Notes: generated from the sequence alone by a model not told the origin. A stretch of DNA of 64,000 bases from Chryseobacterium edaphi (GCF_025628985.1 NZ_JAOTEM010000003.1:372001-436000), one strand, 5' to 3'; positions 28,242 to 38,604 are shown, numbered from the stretch's first letter. Translations and numbers: made by a program.

Positions 28242-29492
28242 ATGTCAACAGTAGAACAAACAAAACATTCACAATATTTTATTGAACTCGAAGAAAAATA
28301 CGGTGCTCACAATTATCACCCGCTTCCTGTGGTTTTAGATAAAGGTGAAGGTGTTTTCGTTTGGGATGTTGAAGGTAAAAAATATTACGATTTTCTTTCA
28401 GCTTATTCTGCTGTAAATCAAGGCCATTCTCATCCAAAAATTGTGGAAGCATTAGTTAATCAGGCTAAAAAATTAGCTTTAACTTCAAGAGCATTTTACA
28501 ATTCAAGCTTAGGAGAGTACGAGAAAAAAATTACTACACTTTTTGGTTTTGATAAAGTTTTACCCATGAATTCAGGTGCTGAAGCTGTGGAAACTGCTGT
28601 AAAATTAGCCAGAAAATGGAGTTATGAAGTAAAAGGAATTTCAGAAAACGCAGCAAAAATAGTAGTTTGTGAAAATAACTTCCATGGAAGAACGACAACG
28701 ATTGTTTCTTTCTCAAACGATCCTGATGCGAATAAAAATTACGGACCTTTCACTCCAGGATTTGTGAAAATTCCATATAATGATCTTACAGCTTTAGAAG
28801 AAGTTTTAAAAAATGACGCTCAAAATATTGCGGCATTTTTAGTGGAGCCTATTCAAGGTGAAGCCGGAGTTTATGTTCCGGACGACAATTTCCTTCAAAA
28901 TGCTTCCGAATTATGTAAAAAACACAACGTTCTTTTTATTGCTGACGAAGTGCAGACAGGAATTGCAAGAACAGGAAAATTGATCGCATGTCATCACGAA
29001 AATGTGCAACCTGATATTTTAATTTTAGGAAAAGCTATTTCCGGCGGAATGTATCCTGTATCGGCAGTTTTGGCAAATGATGAGATAATGAATGTGATCA
29101 AACCTGGACAGCACGGTTCTACTTTCGGTGGAAATCCCATTGCTTGTGCAGTTGCTATTGCGGCATTAGATGTTGTAGAAAACGAAAAATTATCAGAAAG
29201 AGCAGAAGAATTAGGTCAGCTTTTCAGATCTGAAATTCAAAAACTGATACAGAAATCTGATCTGATTACAAAAGTAAGAGGAAAAGGTTTGTTGAATGCA
29301 ATTCTGATCAACGATACTCCGGAAAGTTCAACTGCATGGAATCTTTGTCTACAATTAAAAGAAAACGGACTTCTCGCAAAACCAACCCACGGAAACATCA
29401 TCAGATTGGCACCACCTTTGGTAATCACAGAAGAGCAATTATTAGATTGTGTAAAAATCATCGAAAAAACAGTTTTGGAATTTGGCGGATAA
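28242..29492 (+). CDS. rocD: Ornithine aminotransferase
   Basis: A 416-aa PLP enzyme that converts ornithine and 2-oxoglutarate to glutamate semialdehyde and glutamate. It is a class III aminotransferase with [17 protein letters not shown], the PLP-contacting Asp in IADEVQTG (235-240), and the Schiff-base Lys264 in [11 protein letters not shown]. The N-terminal [15 protein letters not shown] is characteristic of ornithine aminotransferases. The stop is one base before the start of the next (GT9) gene, so the glycan genes may share its transcript. Confidence 0.94.
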   Translation: MSTVEQTKHSQYFIELEEKYGAHNYHPLPVVLDKGEGVFVWDVEGKKYYDFLSAYSAVNQGHSHPKIVEALVNQAKKLALTSRAFYNSSLGEYEKKITTLFGFDKVLPMNSGAEAVETAVKLARKWSYEVKGISENAAKIVVCENNFHGRTTTIVSFSNDPDANKNYGPFTPGFVKIPYNDLTALEEVLKNDAQNIAAFLVEPIQGEAGVYVPDDNFLQNASELCKKHNVLFIADEVQTGIARTGKLIACHHENVQPDILILGKAISGGMYPVSAVLANDEIMNVIKPGQHGSTFGGNPIACAVAIAALDVVENEKLSERAEELGQLFRSEIQKLIQKSDLITKVRGKGLLNAILINDTPESSTAWNLCLQLKENGLLAKPTHGNIIRLAPPLVITEEQLLDCVKIIEKTVLEFGG

Positions 29493-29493
29493 T

Positions 29494-30498
29494 ATGAAGA
29501 TTTTAATCATTCAGAAAAAATTCATGGGTGATGTACTCGTGACGAGTACAATACTGCCTTTACTGAAAAAAAAATATCCAAAATCTGAAATCAGTTTTCT
29601 TTTGGAAGAAAAACATTCTCAAATCCTGATCGGTAATCCATATATCGATCATTTTTTGTTTTTTAGTAATGATGGTACAAAAACTCTGTCTGAGATAAAG
29701 CAATACAAATTTGATTTAGTAATCGACCTTTATTCAAAAATAGAAACTGCAATTATCACTTTTTTTTCGGGAGCTAAAACAAGAATTGGTTTTTTCAAAA
29801 AATACACTCAGTTTTTCTACAATCACCCGGTAAAAAGATCAACGAAAGTAAAATCGAAAAATACTACTTTCGGAATTGAGCATCGTTTGCAGATGTTGGA
29901 ACCGTTAGGAATTCCTTTTCAAGAAGTTTTCCCAAAAGTTTATATACAAGATGATGAGCTGAAAAATGCACATCAAATTTTAAGCGAAAATAGATTATCT
30001 ACAACTGATAATCTGATTATGATAAGCACTTTTGGAAGCTCTGAAGAGAAGACTTATCCTATTGAATATATGGCAGAATTGCTCGAATATATTTCTGGTT
30101 ACAAACCCAACGCAAAAATATTATGCAATTATCTCCCTTCTCAGAAAGAACTTTTTGAAAACTTATATTCCCAACTTTCTGAAGGAACAAAAACTTCAAT
30201 TATAAAGAATTTTGACACTAAAAACCTTCGTGAATTTGCTGCGGTTACAAGCTTATGTAAATGTCTGATTGGTAATGAAGGAGGAGCAACCAATGTCAGT
30301 AAATCTTCGAGCATCCCTACTTTTACAATTTTTTCACCACATATCCGAAAATCAGACTGGGCTTGGACAAGCAAACCGGAAGTGGATAAATTTTTGCATA
30401 TCAATGATTTCGTAAAAGATTCTAAAAGTTATTCGGATTTTAAACCTTCTTTTTTAAAGACCGATCTGGAAGAGTTTCTGGATCATACCATTGTGTAA
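29494..30498 (+). CDS. Glycosyltransferase family 9 (heptosyltransferase-like)
   Basis: A 334-aa GT-B fold enzyme of the LPS heptosyltransferase family. The N-terminus MKILIIQKKFMGDVLVTSTI and the C-terminal nucleotide-sugar region LIGNEGGATNVSKSSSIPTF fit GT9. ATG 29494 follows the rocD stop directly. It opens a plus-strand block of five glycan genes. The sugar is not predictable; many flavobacterial GT9 proteins act on LPS core without heptose. Confidence 0.88.
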   Translation: MKILIIQKKFMGDVLVTSTILPLLKKKYPKSEISFLLEEKHSQILIGNPYIDHFLFFSNDGTKTLSEIKQYKFDLVIDLYSKIETAIITFFSGAKTRIGFFKKYTQFFYNHPVKRSTKVKSKNTTFGIEHRLQMLEPLGIPFQEVFPKVYIQDDELKNAHQILSENRLSTTDNLIMISTFGSSEEKTYPIEYMAELLEYISGYKPNAKILCNYLPSQKELFENLYSQLSEGTKTSIIKNFDTKNLREFAAVTSLCKCLIGNEGGATNVSKSSSIPTFTIFSPHIRKSDWAWTSKPEVDKFLHINDFVKDSKSYSDFKPSFLKTDLEEFLDHTIV

Positions 30499-30514
30499 CA
30501 ACTTAAATGATAGA

Positions 30515-31471
30515 ATGCAAGAAGAAAAAAAAATTATATTACTGATCACTTACGACAATTGGGGATTCAACCAATATATTGCCGATGCTTTAGAAGGAAA
30601 AAATTATGACGTAAAGCATATTAATTTCCACAGTTTCAGGTATAAATACCCAAGTTTTTATCATAAAGCTCTTAATTTTTTCACGAAAAATTTAGGAATA
30701 TCAAATCTAAAACACATTCATTATAATAAAGTTATATTAGGTCAGATTAAAAACATCAAATCGATCGATACGAGCATTTATATAAAGGCTGATTTTTTAT
30801 CTAAAAAAACGATAAAAGCCATTAACAAAAAATCTCGTCAATCGGTATTGGTTATCAGTGATTCTATTAACAGATATCCAAAAACAAAAAATATTCTTTC
30901 TCTTTTTGATAAAGTTTTTTCTTTCGAAAAAAAGGACTGTAAAAAATACAATCTCAGATTTAAGACCAATTTCATTTATAAAACGATTGATAACTTACCT
31001 GAAAATTACAAGTATAAAGTTTTCAATATCAGTTCATTTGACAATAGATTCCCTGTAATTAAAAAAATTGCAAAATCTATATATGATATGAAAATAAAAA
31101 GTAAAATTATTATTTTCACATCAAAAGAAAATGAAGAACCTTATTTAGAATTTTCCAAAAATACCCTTTCCATTGAAGAAAACAATCAATTTTTGGAAGA
31201 ATCTGAAATCATGCTCGACGTAAGCAGAAACGGACAGGAAGGATTGAGTTTCAGAGTTTTCGAAAGTTTGGGTTTAAAGAAAAAACTGATCACTACGAAT
31301 AAAGATATTGTCAACTATGATTTTTACAACCCCGAAAATATATTTGTGATTGAAAATGTAGACGATATAACAATTCCAATAGCCTTTTTTGAAACATCTT
31401 ATGTTGATATTCCGGAAAATATTTTAAATAAATATTTCATCCAAAACTGGGTTGACGAACTGGTTGAGTAA
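30515..31471 (+). CDS. CgeB-like putative glycosyltransferase (paralog A)
   Basis: A 318-aa protein, apparently a GT-B-like transferase related to CgeB-type proteins (weak resemblance). It shares a clear C-terminal signature with the gene at 32542: QEGLSFRVFESLGLKKKLIT, then NYDFYNPENIFVI. A shared middle motif is YPKTKNILSLFDKVFSFEKK. ATG 30515 is preferred; the TTG at 30491 overlaps the GT9 stop region. No signal peptide is evident. Donor and acceptor are unknown. Position inside the glycan block supports a glycan role. Confidence 0.75.
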   Translation: MQEEKKIILLITYDNWGFNQYIADALEGKNYDVKHINFHSFRYKYPSFYHKALNFFTKNLGISNLKHIHYNKVILGQIKNIKSIDTSIYIKADFLSKKTIKAINKKSRQSVLVISDSINRYPKTKNILSLFDKVFSFEKKDCKKYNLRFKTNFIYKTIDNLPENYKYKVFNISSFDNRFPVIKKIAKSIYDMKIKSKIIIFTSKENEEPYLEFSKNTLSIEENNQFLEESEIMLDVSRNGQEGLSFRVFESLGLKKKLITTNKDIVNYDFYNPENIFVIENVDDITIPIAFFETSYVDIPENILNKYFIQNWVDELVE

Positions 31472-31555
31472 TATGTTGTAATTTTACAAAATCAAGAGTA
31501 TTCAAGCTATCATAAATGCGCTACAATACCTCAAAATTATTAACTGATTTTCTTT

Positions 31556-32542
31556 ATGATTTCTTATAAAAGCACTTCCAAAATCATTATATTCTGTCCT
31601 CCGAGAAAAGTTACTGGTGGTCCGGAAGCATTGCATCAGCTTTCCAACAAGTTGTATGAACTACATTATGACAACGTTTTTATGCATTATGTTCCTCAAA
31701 GAAAAAATGCAAAAGCGAAAAATTATGATATTTATAAAACTCAGGAAATACATACATTCGAAGACAGTCCTGAGAATATTTTGATTATTCCAGAATCGAT
31801 GACTTTTTTAATTAAAAAATATCCAAAAAGTCAAAAAGTAATTTGGTGGTTAAGCGTTGATTTCTACAAAATCTTGATGGATTACAGAATAAGAAAACAG
31901 AGTTTTTTCACAAAATTATTTTATAAGCAAGATGATAGAGAATATCATTTTGAAAATCTTCCGAATGTTTTTCAGTGGGCACAATCTTATAGATCAAGTG
32001 TTTATCTAAAAGATCACAATATTCCGGAAAGCCAGATCGATTATGTCTGTGATTACATTAATCCGATATTTTTAGATAAAAATCAGATAATTAAGAAAGA
32101 TTTTTCGAATAAAACTATACTTTACAATCCAAAAAAGGGGAAAAACGAGATTGCAGAACTGATTAAAAATTCTCCCGAACTGAAGTGGATTCCTATTCAG
32201 AACATGAATGCTGATCAAATAAAAGATTTGATGGCAAAATCACTTTTGTATGTAGATTTCGGAGAAAATCCTGGACGTGACAAGATGCTTCGTGAGTCTG
32301 TTTCCCAAGATTGCTGTATTATTTCGGGGAAAAATGGTTCTTCAGCATATTATGAAGATTTAATGATTCCGGATGAGTATAAATTTGATTTCAGTACAGA
32401 AAAAATTCCTGCTATTCTAAATAAGATACAATGTATTTTTGACAATTATTCCCGACATATTCTTAATTTTAAGACCTATAAAAACGTGGTTTTGAATGAG
32501 GAAGCTGTGTTTGAGGAGAAACTGAAAGAAATTTTTAAATAA
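31556..32542 (+). CDS. Putative glycosyltransferase, family unclear
   Basis: A 328-aa soluble protein with a Rossmann-like start (IIIFCPPRKVTGGPEALHQL) that resembles GT-B enzymes; the TGGPEALHQL segment is a plausible acceptor-side loop. Later motifs include KVIWWLSVDFYKIL and LLYVDFGENPGRDKMLRESV, the latter in the position of a nucleotide-sugar loop. The stop overlaps the next gene's ATG (TAATG), so the two are coupled. I do not recognise a named family; it sits between the two CgeB-like paralogs. Confidence 0.72.
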   Translation: MISYKSTSKIIIFCPPRKVTGGPEALHQLSNKLYELHYDNVFMHYVPQRKNAKAKNYDIYKTQEIHTFEDSPENILIIPESMTFLIKKYPKSQKVIWWLSVDFYKILMDYRIRKQSFFTKLFYKQDDREYHFENLPNVFQWAQSYRSSVYLKDHNIPESQIDYVCDYINPIFLDKNQIIKKDFSNKTILYNPKKGKNEIAELIKNSPELKWIPIQNMNADQIKDLMAKSLLYVDFGENPGRDKMLRESVSQDCCIISGKNGSSAYYEDLMIPDEYKFDFSTEKIPAILNKIQCIFDNYSRHILNFKTYKNVVLNEEAVFEEKLKEIFK

Positions 32543-33486
32543 TGTCAAAGAAAATTACATTAATTTATCCTTTTGCTTACGGGTATATCGATTTTGTAGT
32601 CAAAGAACTTCAGAGTTATCCTGATGTGATTGTCACCGATATTAAAACAGATAAGATCAAGTTTAAATATCCGAATCTTGGCGTCAAAATAAAAAATGGT
32701 ATCACTAAAATTTTTGGCAAAAATATAAAGAAAGATTTTTTCAAGAATCAGATTTTACAACAAATTACAGAAAAACAGGATATTATTTTCATAATCCGTC
32801 CCGATCTTTTGGATATTTCTTTACTAAATGATTTAAAAAATAAAACAGATAATTTTATCGCATATTATTACGACAGTTGTACAAAATATCCTAAACAAAC
32901 TGAAATTATCCATTTTTTTGATGAAATATATTCTTACGAAAAAGAAGACATCGAAAAATATAATTTTACTGAAACTTCAAATTTTATTTACGATGAAACG
33001 ATTGAGCAGCAAGAATTAAAATATGACATTTTCAACATTTCATCGTATGACACGAGAATAAATGAGATCGACACAATTTCAAAATTATTACATGATTCGG
33101 GTTTAAAAATCTATTTTGTATTATTTTGGTTTGAAAAACTGAACTTTCCACATTTAATTTCAACCACAGAATACATTTCTCTTTCCGAAACAAAAGAATT
33201 AATTTCGCAATCGAAAGCAATGATCGATATTCAGAGAACCGATCAAAAAGGACTTTCTTTCAGAACTTTTGAAAGTTTAGGTTATCGCAAAAAACTTATC
33301 ACAACCAATGAAACGGTAAAGAATTTTGAGTTTTATCATCCAAACAATATTCTCGTAATTAACAGCAACAACATCAATGTTGACGAGATCAAATCATTTC
33401 TAAGCCTTTCTTATGTAGAAATTTCTAAAGACATACTTTTTAAGTACAGTCTGAAGAATTTCACAAAAAAAATATTTAAACTATAA
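32542..33486 (+). CDS. CgeB-like putative glycosyltransferase (paralog B)
   Basis: A 314-aa paralog of the protein at 30515. Aligned motifs are KYPKQTEIIHFFDEIYSYEK with YPKTKNILSLFDKVFSFEK, and QKGLSFRTFESLGYRKKLIT with QEGLSFRVFESLGLKKKLIT, followed by FEFYHPNNILVI. Similar length and the single gene between them suggest an old local duplication with divergence. It is translationally coupled to the upstream gene, and a GT4 gene starts 4 bp later. Confidence 0.75.
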   Translation: MSKKITLIYPFAYGYIDFVVKELQSYPDVIVTDIKTDKIKFKYPNLGVKIKNGITKIFGKNIKKDFFKNQILQQITEKQDIIFIIRPDLLDISLLNDLKNKTDNFIAYYYDSCTKYPKQTEIIHFFDEIYSYEKEDIEKYNFTETSNFIYDETIEQQELKYDIFNISSYDTRINEIDTISKLLHDSGLKIYFVLFWFEKLNFPHLISTTEYISLSETKELISQSKAMIDIQRTDQKGLSFRTFESLGYRKKLITTNETVKNFEFYHPNNILVINSNNINVDEIKSFLSLSYVEISKDILFKYSLKNFTKKIFKL

Positions 33487-33490
33487 AACA

Positions 33491-34702
33491 ATGGGAATCA
33501 AAAGAAAGATAAAAAATTACATTCACATCAAAAAATATTATCCTTTATCTGAAAAGGTAATTCCTCATGATGAAAGTAAAAAAACAATTCTTATTGTTGA
33601 CAGTCAAATTCCTACGTTTGATAAAGATTCTGCATCCAATAGAATCACGGAAATTGCAAAGTTTTTAGCAAAATATTACAACGTTTATCTTGTTGACTGG
33701 CGAAAAGCAATCCCAAACGTTGATTCAAAAAAATACATTAAAAATCTAAATGATCATAATGTAACGGTTTACACTCCTTTTATCAACAGATTTGGTATTC
33801 TGAAAGGGAAGAAACATTTCATAGATAATTTGCTGCCGAAGATTGATTTTGTATGGTGTCACAGACCTGAATTATTTGAATATTATTTAGATTTTTTCAG
33901 AAATAAAGCTCCAAAAGCGAAGATTATTTATGACATGGTCGATATTCACTATCTGAGAATGGAAAGAGGTCTTGAGATAAAATACGATAAAAAAAGAGAA
34001 AAAGAAGTCGTACGTTACAAGTATATTGAAACCGAACTGAGTAAAAAAGCCGATAAAATTGCTGTAATCAGCGATAAAGAAAAGGAATTTATGAAAGCTT
34101 TTGTAGATGAGTCTAAACTCTTTACAGTAAGCAATGTTCATAATCTGAAAGTACAGCCGGAAAATATGCCGCCTTTTGAAAAGCGAAACGGAATTTTCTT
34201 TATCGGTACATTTCTTCACGATCCGAATGTGGATGCAGTTGAAGTTTTGCACAGTCAAATTATGCCTTTAGTTTGGAAAGTTTTACCTGATTTGAAAATC
34301 ACAATCATCGGTTCCGAAGCTCCGGAATCTATCCTGAAAATGAATTCTGAGAAGTTTGAAATTACAGGTTATGTAGAAGATATTATTCCGTATTATGAAA
34401 AATGTTTTGCATCTGTTTCGCCACTGCGATTTGGTGCAGGTGTAAAAGGAAAAATCGGTCAGGCTTTGGAATATACACTTCCTGTTTTAACAACTGAAAT
34501 CGGCGCAGAAGGAATGTTTTTAGAAGACGGAATTACCGCATTGATCGCTGGTAACGAAGATTATCAAAAATTTGCAGATAATATCGTTGCTATTTGTACT
34601 AATAAAGAATTGTGGAATGCACTTCATTTCAATTCTGAAAAAGGAATTTATCCGTTTTCGATTGAAGCTCAGAAAGAAGAAATTTTCAATATGCTATCTT
34701 AG
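33491..34702 (+). CDS. Glycosyltransferase family 4 (GT1-like)
   Basis: A 403-aa GT-B glycosyltransferase. The N-terminal domain has ILIVDSQIPTFDKDSASNR, and the C-terminal donor-binding region has GIFFIGTFLHDPNVDAVE, TIIGSEAP, and SPLRFGAGVKGKIGQALEY, where the last is the conserved loop contacting the nucleotide sugar. It closes the plus-strand block and converges with a minus-strand GT4 gene 6 bp away. The sugar specificity is unknown. Confidence 0.85.
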   Translation: MGIKRKIKNYIHIKKYYPLSEKVIPHDESKKTILIVDSQIPTFDKDSASNRITEIAKFLAKYYNVYLVDWRKAIPNVDSKKYIKNLNDHNVTVYTPFINRFGILKGKKHFIDNLLPKIDFVWCHRPELFEYYLDFFRNKAPKAKIIYDMVDIHYLRMERGLEIKYDKKREKEVVRYKYIETELSKKADKIAVISDKEKEFMKAFVDESKLFTVSNVHNLKVQPENMPPFEKRNGIFFIGTFLHDPNVDAVEVLHSQIMPLVWKVLPDLKITIIGSEAPESILKMNSEKFEITGYVEDIIPYYEKCFASVSPLRFGAGVKGKIGQALEYTLPVLTTEIGAEGMFLEDGITALIAGNEDYQKFADNIVAICTNKELWNALHFNSEKGIYPFSIEAQKEEIFNMLS

Positions 34703-34708
34703 GACAAA

Positions 34709-35950
34709 TTAAGAAACAAAAGATTTTAAGAAATGCTCCCACTCAATACTGATTGTTTCGGGAGTATATTTTTTCATTACCACATGAGCATTTTGTCCCA
34801 GATTATGTCGCAGTTCGGCATCTTGCATCAATTTTTCAAGATATATCGTCAATTCGTCTGTATCTTTTGCAAGAAAGCCATTTTCTTCGTGTTTTATTAG
34901 TTCATTGACTCCCGAACAAGTCACAAATCCCAAACTTGGAAGACCAACCGACATTGCTTCGGTAAGTGCTAAAGGAAAACCTTCATATTTACTCGGAAAA
35001 ATAAAAATATCAGAATCTCTGAGCTCTGAAACCGGAGTTTCTGTAAAACCATTTAGAAATATTTTATCCTGTAAATTAAGTTGCTTGATTTTTTCGTTTA
35101 AAAAATTAAAATCATTTCCTACTCCAAAAAAATGCAATTCCCAATTCGGAAATTTTCCTGAAACTGCCGCGAAAGATTCTATTGCAAGATGTTGCTGTTT
35201 ACAATCGGTTGCTAAAGATGCAATATTAATAATCTTATATTTATTCTTTGAAATTTTATGATTTACTAATTTATTATCAAGACATTGCGGAACCGGATTT
35301 GGAATCACATTCGATTTTCCATAATATGTATTTGGAAGAAAATCTTTATAGCTTTCAAATAAAATCTGAATTCCTGACAGTTTTTGATACGCATTTTTTA
35401 ATAAATCCATTTCAAAAGGACTTCTATGCCACAAAATATCAGAATAATCATAATCCGGTCTTCCGTTGGTCGAATTGACAATCGGAATTTGATATTCGTT
35501 TCCAAAAGTAATTTCCAGAAGAGAACTTATAGACATTGTTACAATAATATCTGGATTCAAAGAATCAATGTAAGATTTCCAAGCTTTCGAACGATTTTGA
35601 AGATTTAATTTAAAAATTTCATCTAAACCACCATTTTTTTTGATTAAACTTTTATTTTCTCTTTTCGTAAGTTTCTTCTCAATTTTATAAGAAACCCATT
35701 TTACAGGGTTGAAACCTTTATAATTATATGTTTTTTTGGGCTCGATCTGAGAAATATTTTCGTCAAAAATATTCGTTACCAAAACATTATCATTTAAAGG
35801 AAAAACTGGTTTTCCGTCAACATTTTCATTGGTTGCAATCACCATTGTGTGTCCCAAATCAGATAATTTGTTGGCCAAAAAACTGCAAATTTTTTCAGTA
35901 CCTCCCGATCCGTTAATAAAACCTTTATGTTGTACGAATAAAATTTTCAT
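34709..35950 (-). CDS. Glycosyltransferase family 4
   Basis: A 413-aa GT-B retaining glycosyltransferase. The start MKILFVQHKGFINGSGGTEK carries the acceptor-side glycine loop, and the donor side shows IINIASLATDCKQQHLAIES, FLNGF, and YEGFPLALTEAMSVGLP with the E-x7-E motif. Its start overlaps the stop of the GT2 gene at 35947, so both are coupled. It is the downstream gene of the minus-strand block. Confidence 0.9.
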   Translation of the reverse strand: MKILFVQHKGFINGSGGTEKICSFLANKLSDLGHTMVIATNENVDGKPVFPLNDNVLVTNIFDENISQIEPKKTYNYKGFNPVKWVSYKIEKKLTKRENKSLIKKNGGLDEIFKLNLQNRSKAWKSYIDSLNPDIIVTMSISSLLEITFGNEYQIPIVNSTNGRPDYDYSDILWHRSPFEMDLLKNAYQKLSGIQILFESYKDFLPNTYYGKSNVIPNPVPQCLDNKLVNHKISKNKYKIINIASLATDCKQQHLAIESFAAVSGKFPNWELHFFGVGNDFNFLNEKIKQLNLQDKIFLNGFTETPVSELRDSDIFIFPSKYEGFPLALTEAMSVGLPSLGFVTCSGVNELIKHEENGFLAKDTDELTIYLEKLMQDAELRHNLGQNAHVVMKKYTPETISIEWEHFLKSFVS

Positions 35951-36969
35951 TGATTGAAATTATCATTAATCTTTTTTCTCAGCTTTCTTCTTACATTTTT
36001 CACGGGAAGCAACTTTATCATAAACAAATAAAATTTCTTCTTAGCTCTCTTTCGTTTTATGTAATCTGAATAAAATTGATCAAAATCAGAAACATCATTA
36101 GAATTGATAAAATAAAGAAAAGGCTGCCTGAGCAATTGTTTGTCTGCATCTGAAAGATATGGCAAAACTTTTAGCATAAACTTCTTAATTAAATCTAGTA
36201 AAAAAGTTTTTTGCTCTTTGTTCAGAGACATTGATAAATATCTCAGCTCAAATGGTTCATGTTCCACAAAGAGTGCTAAATGAAGAGCGTGAGATTTAAA
36301 TAAGTTGTTCTTAGTATAAAACTCATATAAAATGTCAAACCAAACGGGAATCTGATGGATAACCTTCCAACAATCTTCATTGATTTTTAGATGATTTTGA
36401 TTCTCATGATGTCTGTAATGATAAATTCCATGAGGATTTGTCCCAATTTCTTGAGTCAATGCAATTAACTGATGAGAAAACAAACCGTCTTCACAGGGTT
36501 GAATGTGTTCCGGAAATCTTATATCTAAGTGTTTTTTCAAGAAATCCATTTTCAAAAACTGAGCGCAAGTCGGCAATGCAGAAACATTGGGTAAACGTTT
36601 GCAAAATTCTTTTCCGACAATCGTTATATAACTATTTTGATTTTTAGCTGCTTCGTAAGAAGTTTTTAAAAATTCGGAATCGAGAATATCATCAGAATCA
36701 AGAAAAAAAACATATTCACCATAAGCTTTTGATAATCCTAAATTTCTTGCAACTGAAACTCCCGAATTTTCCTGAATGAAATACTGTATTCTGTTGTCTT
36801 TTTTCAAATAGTTTTCACAAATAATTCCAGAATTATCTGTACTTCCATCATTCACCAAAATAAGCTCAAAATCATCAAAACTTTGAGAAAGAACACTTTC
36901 TATTGTTTCACTCAAAAATTTCTCTGTGTTATATATCGGAATAATTACAGAAACTGAAATAGCATTCAT
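35947..36969 (-). CDS. Glycosyltransferase family 2
   Basis: A 340-aa GT-A enzyme. The start SVIIPIYNTEKFLSETIESV, VNDGSTDNSG, and the metal-binding FLDSDDI near residue 90 define GT2. The C-terminal third is rich in Lys/Arg (YIKRKRAKKKFYLFMIKLLP) and may contact membranes. It ends in a 4-bp overlap with the GT4 gene and follows the lipoprotein gene by 5 bp. Confidence 0.9.
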   Translation of the reverse strand: MNAISVSVIIPIYNTEKFLSETIESVLSQSFDDFELILVNDGSTDNSGIICENYLKKDNRIQYFIQENSGVSVARNLGLSKAYGEYVFFLDSDDILDSEFLKTSYEAAKNQNSYITIVGKEFCKRLPNVSALPTCAQFLKMDFLKKHLDIRFPEHIQPCEDGLFSHQLIALTQEIGTNPHGIYHYRHHENQNHLKINEDCWKVIHQIPVWFDILYEFYTKNNLFKSHALHLALFVEHEPFELRYLSMSLNKEQKTFLLDLIKKFMLKVLPYLSDADKQLLRQPFLYFINSNDVSDFDQFYSDYIKRKRAKKKFYLFMIKLLPVKNVRRKLRKKINDNFNQ

Positions 36970-36974
36970 GAATG

Positions 36975-38219
36975 TTATTTAGTAAGACAGGCATTAAGCT
37001 TTGCTTTATTAAGCTTAAATTCTCTGTATTTAAAAACTCCGGATTTATAGGCGATAACTGCTCCAAAATCAATCGTTTCGCTATCGGTATTCATCGGAAA
37101 AACACAAGATCTGTAAGTATTTTTTTCTACTAATGGTTTTGGAAGTACTTTAAAATTTAGCCCATCCTTCGAAAAAGCTAAATAAAGACTTTCAGCAGTA
37201 TATTTTTTCACTTCACCTGCAGCAATACATAAGAAATAATATCCGTCTACATAAGTTGCCTGAATATGCCATGGTGCGTATTCTGAATTAATTTTAGTCC
37301 AAGGTTTATTAATAAAATTGACTACTTTACTATCTTTAAAATTTGAAAAATCCAAACCGTTGTTAGACGTTCTTGTGATCACATAAGAAGGATCATTTCC
37401 CGGAAAATTCGGACTGATATTATTCTCAACTTCATAACTCGTATATTTTTGACCATTATAAACAATACTTGGCGAAATGATATGATTATCTTTTGGCGCA
37501 TAAGGAGTATTGCTTGTGTAAACAGCTTCTAAAGGAGTCCAGTTGATCCCGTCGGTAGAAGTTTGTCTCACAATCGTTCTTTGAGAATTTTTTCCTAATT
37601 TTTTTGTATTATTTTGATTTTTGGCTCCTCTAGCTTTCAAAGCAACAGCTTTTATCATACTTCCTCTGTAGTACAATGAGAATTTTCCATTTTCAAAAGT
37701 CCAGTCAACATCTGACCAGAAACCTTGTTTAGCATCAACTTTATTTTCAGAAAAACTTTCATTTACAGAAGGTGCTTTTTGCAACGGACCTGCAACTCCA
37801 TTTGGACCGCTCCAATTGATACCGTCATTTGACACGACAATTGTCGGATTTTCATATCTCTTAGAAGTCTGTTCGTTTCCAACTGATCCAAAGTAAGGAG
37901 TGAAAACCATCCAATATTTATAACCATTAAATCCGTTTGGAAAATATTGTACATCAGGATGACAATACGCCATATTCGGACTATTGATATTTTTGATAAG
38001 AGCAGGATTATTTTGTCCCGGATAATTTCCGTTTGCTATTGCGTTGATATTAATCGTTCCAAGATCTGTAAGATAATCTAGTAAACCATCATATTCTTTA
38101 TTATTATCTGATACAGAAGGTACATTTTCTGCAAATAAGCTTTCTTCCTCTTGAGAACAAGAAATTGCAAAAACGATAAGCAGAAGCAAAAATTTCCACT
38201 TTTTTATATATTGAAGCAT
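36975..38219 (-). CDS. Lipoprotein with beta-propeller-like (GH43/GH32-type) repeats
   Basis: A 414-aa predicted lipoprotein. The signal peptide MLQYIKKWKFLLLLIVFAISC ends in a lipobox cysteine (C21), followed by an acidic QEEES stretch that often directs surface exposure. Repeated blades such as NPTIVVSNDGINWSGP, IVRQTSTDGINWTPLEAVYT, VITRTSNNGLDFSNF and SLYLAFSKDGLNFKVL resemble the S-x-D-G-x-x-W/F blades of five-bladed propeller glycosidases. A catalytic function is not shown; it could bind or trim the glycan made by the surrounding enzymes. It begins downstream of a 385-bp noncoding gap. Confidence 0.8.
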   Translation of the reverse strand: MLQYIKKWKFLLLLIVFAISCSQEEESLFAENVPSVSDNNKEYDGLLDYLTDLGTININAIANGNYPGQNNPALIKNINSPNMAYCHPDVQYFPNGFNGYKYWMVFTPYFGSVGNEQTSKRYENPTIVVSNDGINWSGPNGVAGPLQKAPSVNESFSENKVDAKQGFWSDVDWTFENGKFSLYYRGSMIKAVALKARGAKNQNNTKKLGKNSQRTIVRQTSTDGINWTPLEAVYTSNTPYAPKDNHIISPSIVYNGQKYTSYEVENNISPNFPGNDPSYVITRTSNNGLDFSNFKDSKVVNFINKPWTKINSEYAPWHIQATYVDGYYFLCIAAGEVKKYTAESLYLAFSKDGLNFKVLPKPLVEKNTYRSCVFPMNTDSETIDFGAVIAYKSGVFKYREFKLNKAKLNACLTK

Positions 38220-38604
38220 TGTTCTATTCGTTATTTATTGTTTATAACACTTTTCGTTTCCTATTTTTTAATAATTGAGAACTAAGCTTTTATCTTCAAT
38301 CTACGATCGATATTGATAATTTTTGAAATATGAGATATCCTTTTGATTGAGTTTAAGCAAATAATTATTAATTACAAAATTTCACAAATATAAGATCAAA
38401 AACAATTACTTATTAGTTATTTAATAAAAAAATTATTGATTTTTTTGAAATAGTTTTGGTTTTGTTTATTAATAGTTAACAAATACCGATTACTATTGAA
38501 TTTCTTATTATCGACATTAAATTTTTAATTAAAATTAAAACAGAAAACGATTAGTAGAACAATCAATTTTAGAAAAGACAAAGAAATTTTGTGGATAAAA
38601 AAAA
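38220..38604. other. 385-bp noncoding AT-rich gap
   Basis: No convincing ORF or RNA gene is visible. The minus strand has a TATATTTG box at 38385-38392, about 165 nt upstream of the lipoprotein start, which would give a long 5' untranslated region. Several poly-A/T tracts may promote bending. No clear terminator hairpin for the GT gene ending at 38605 was found. Confidence 0.6.
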
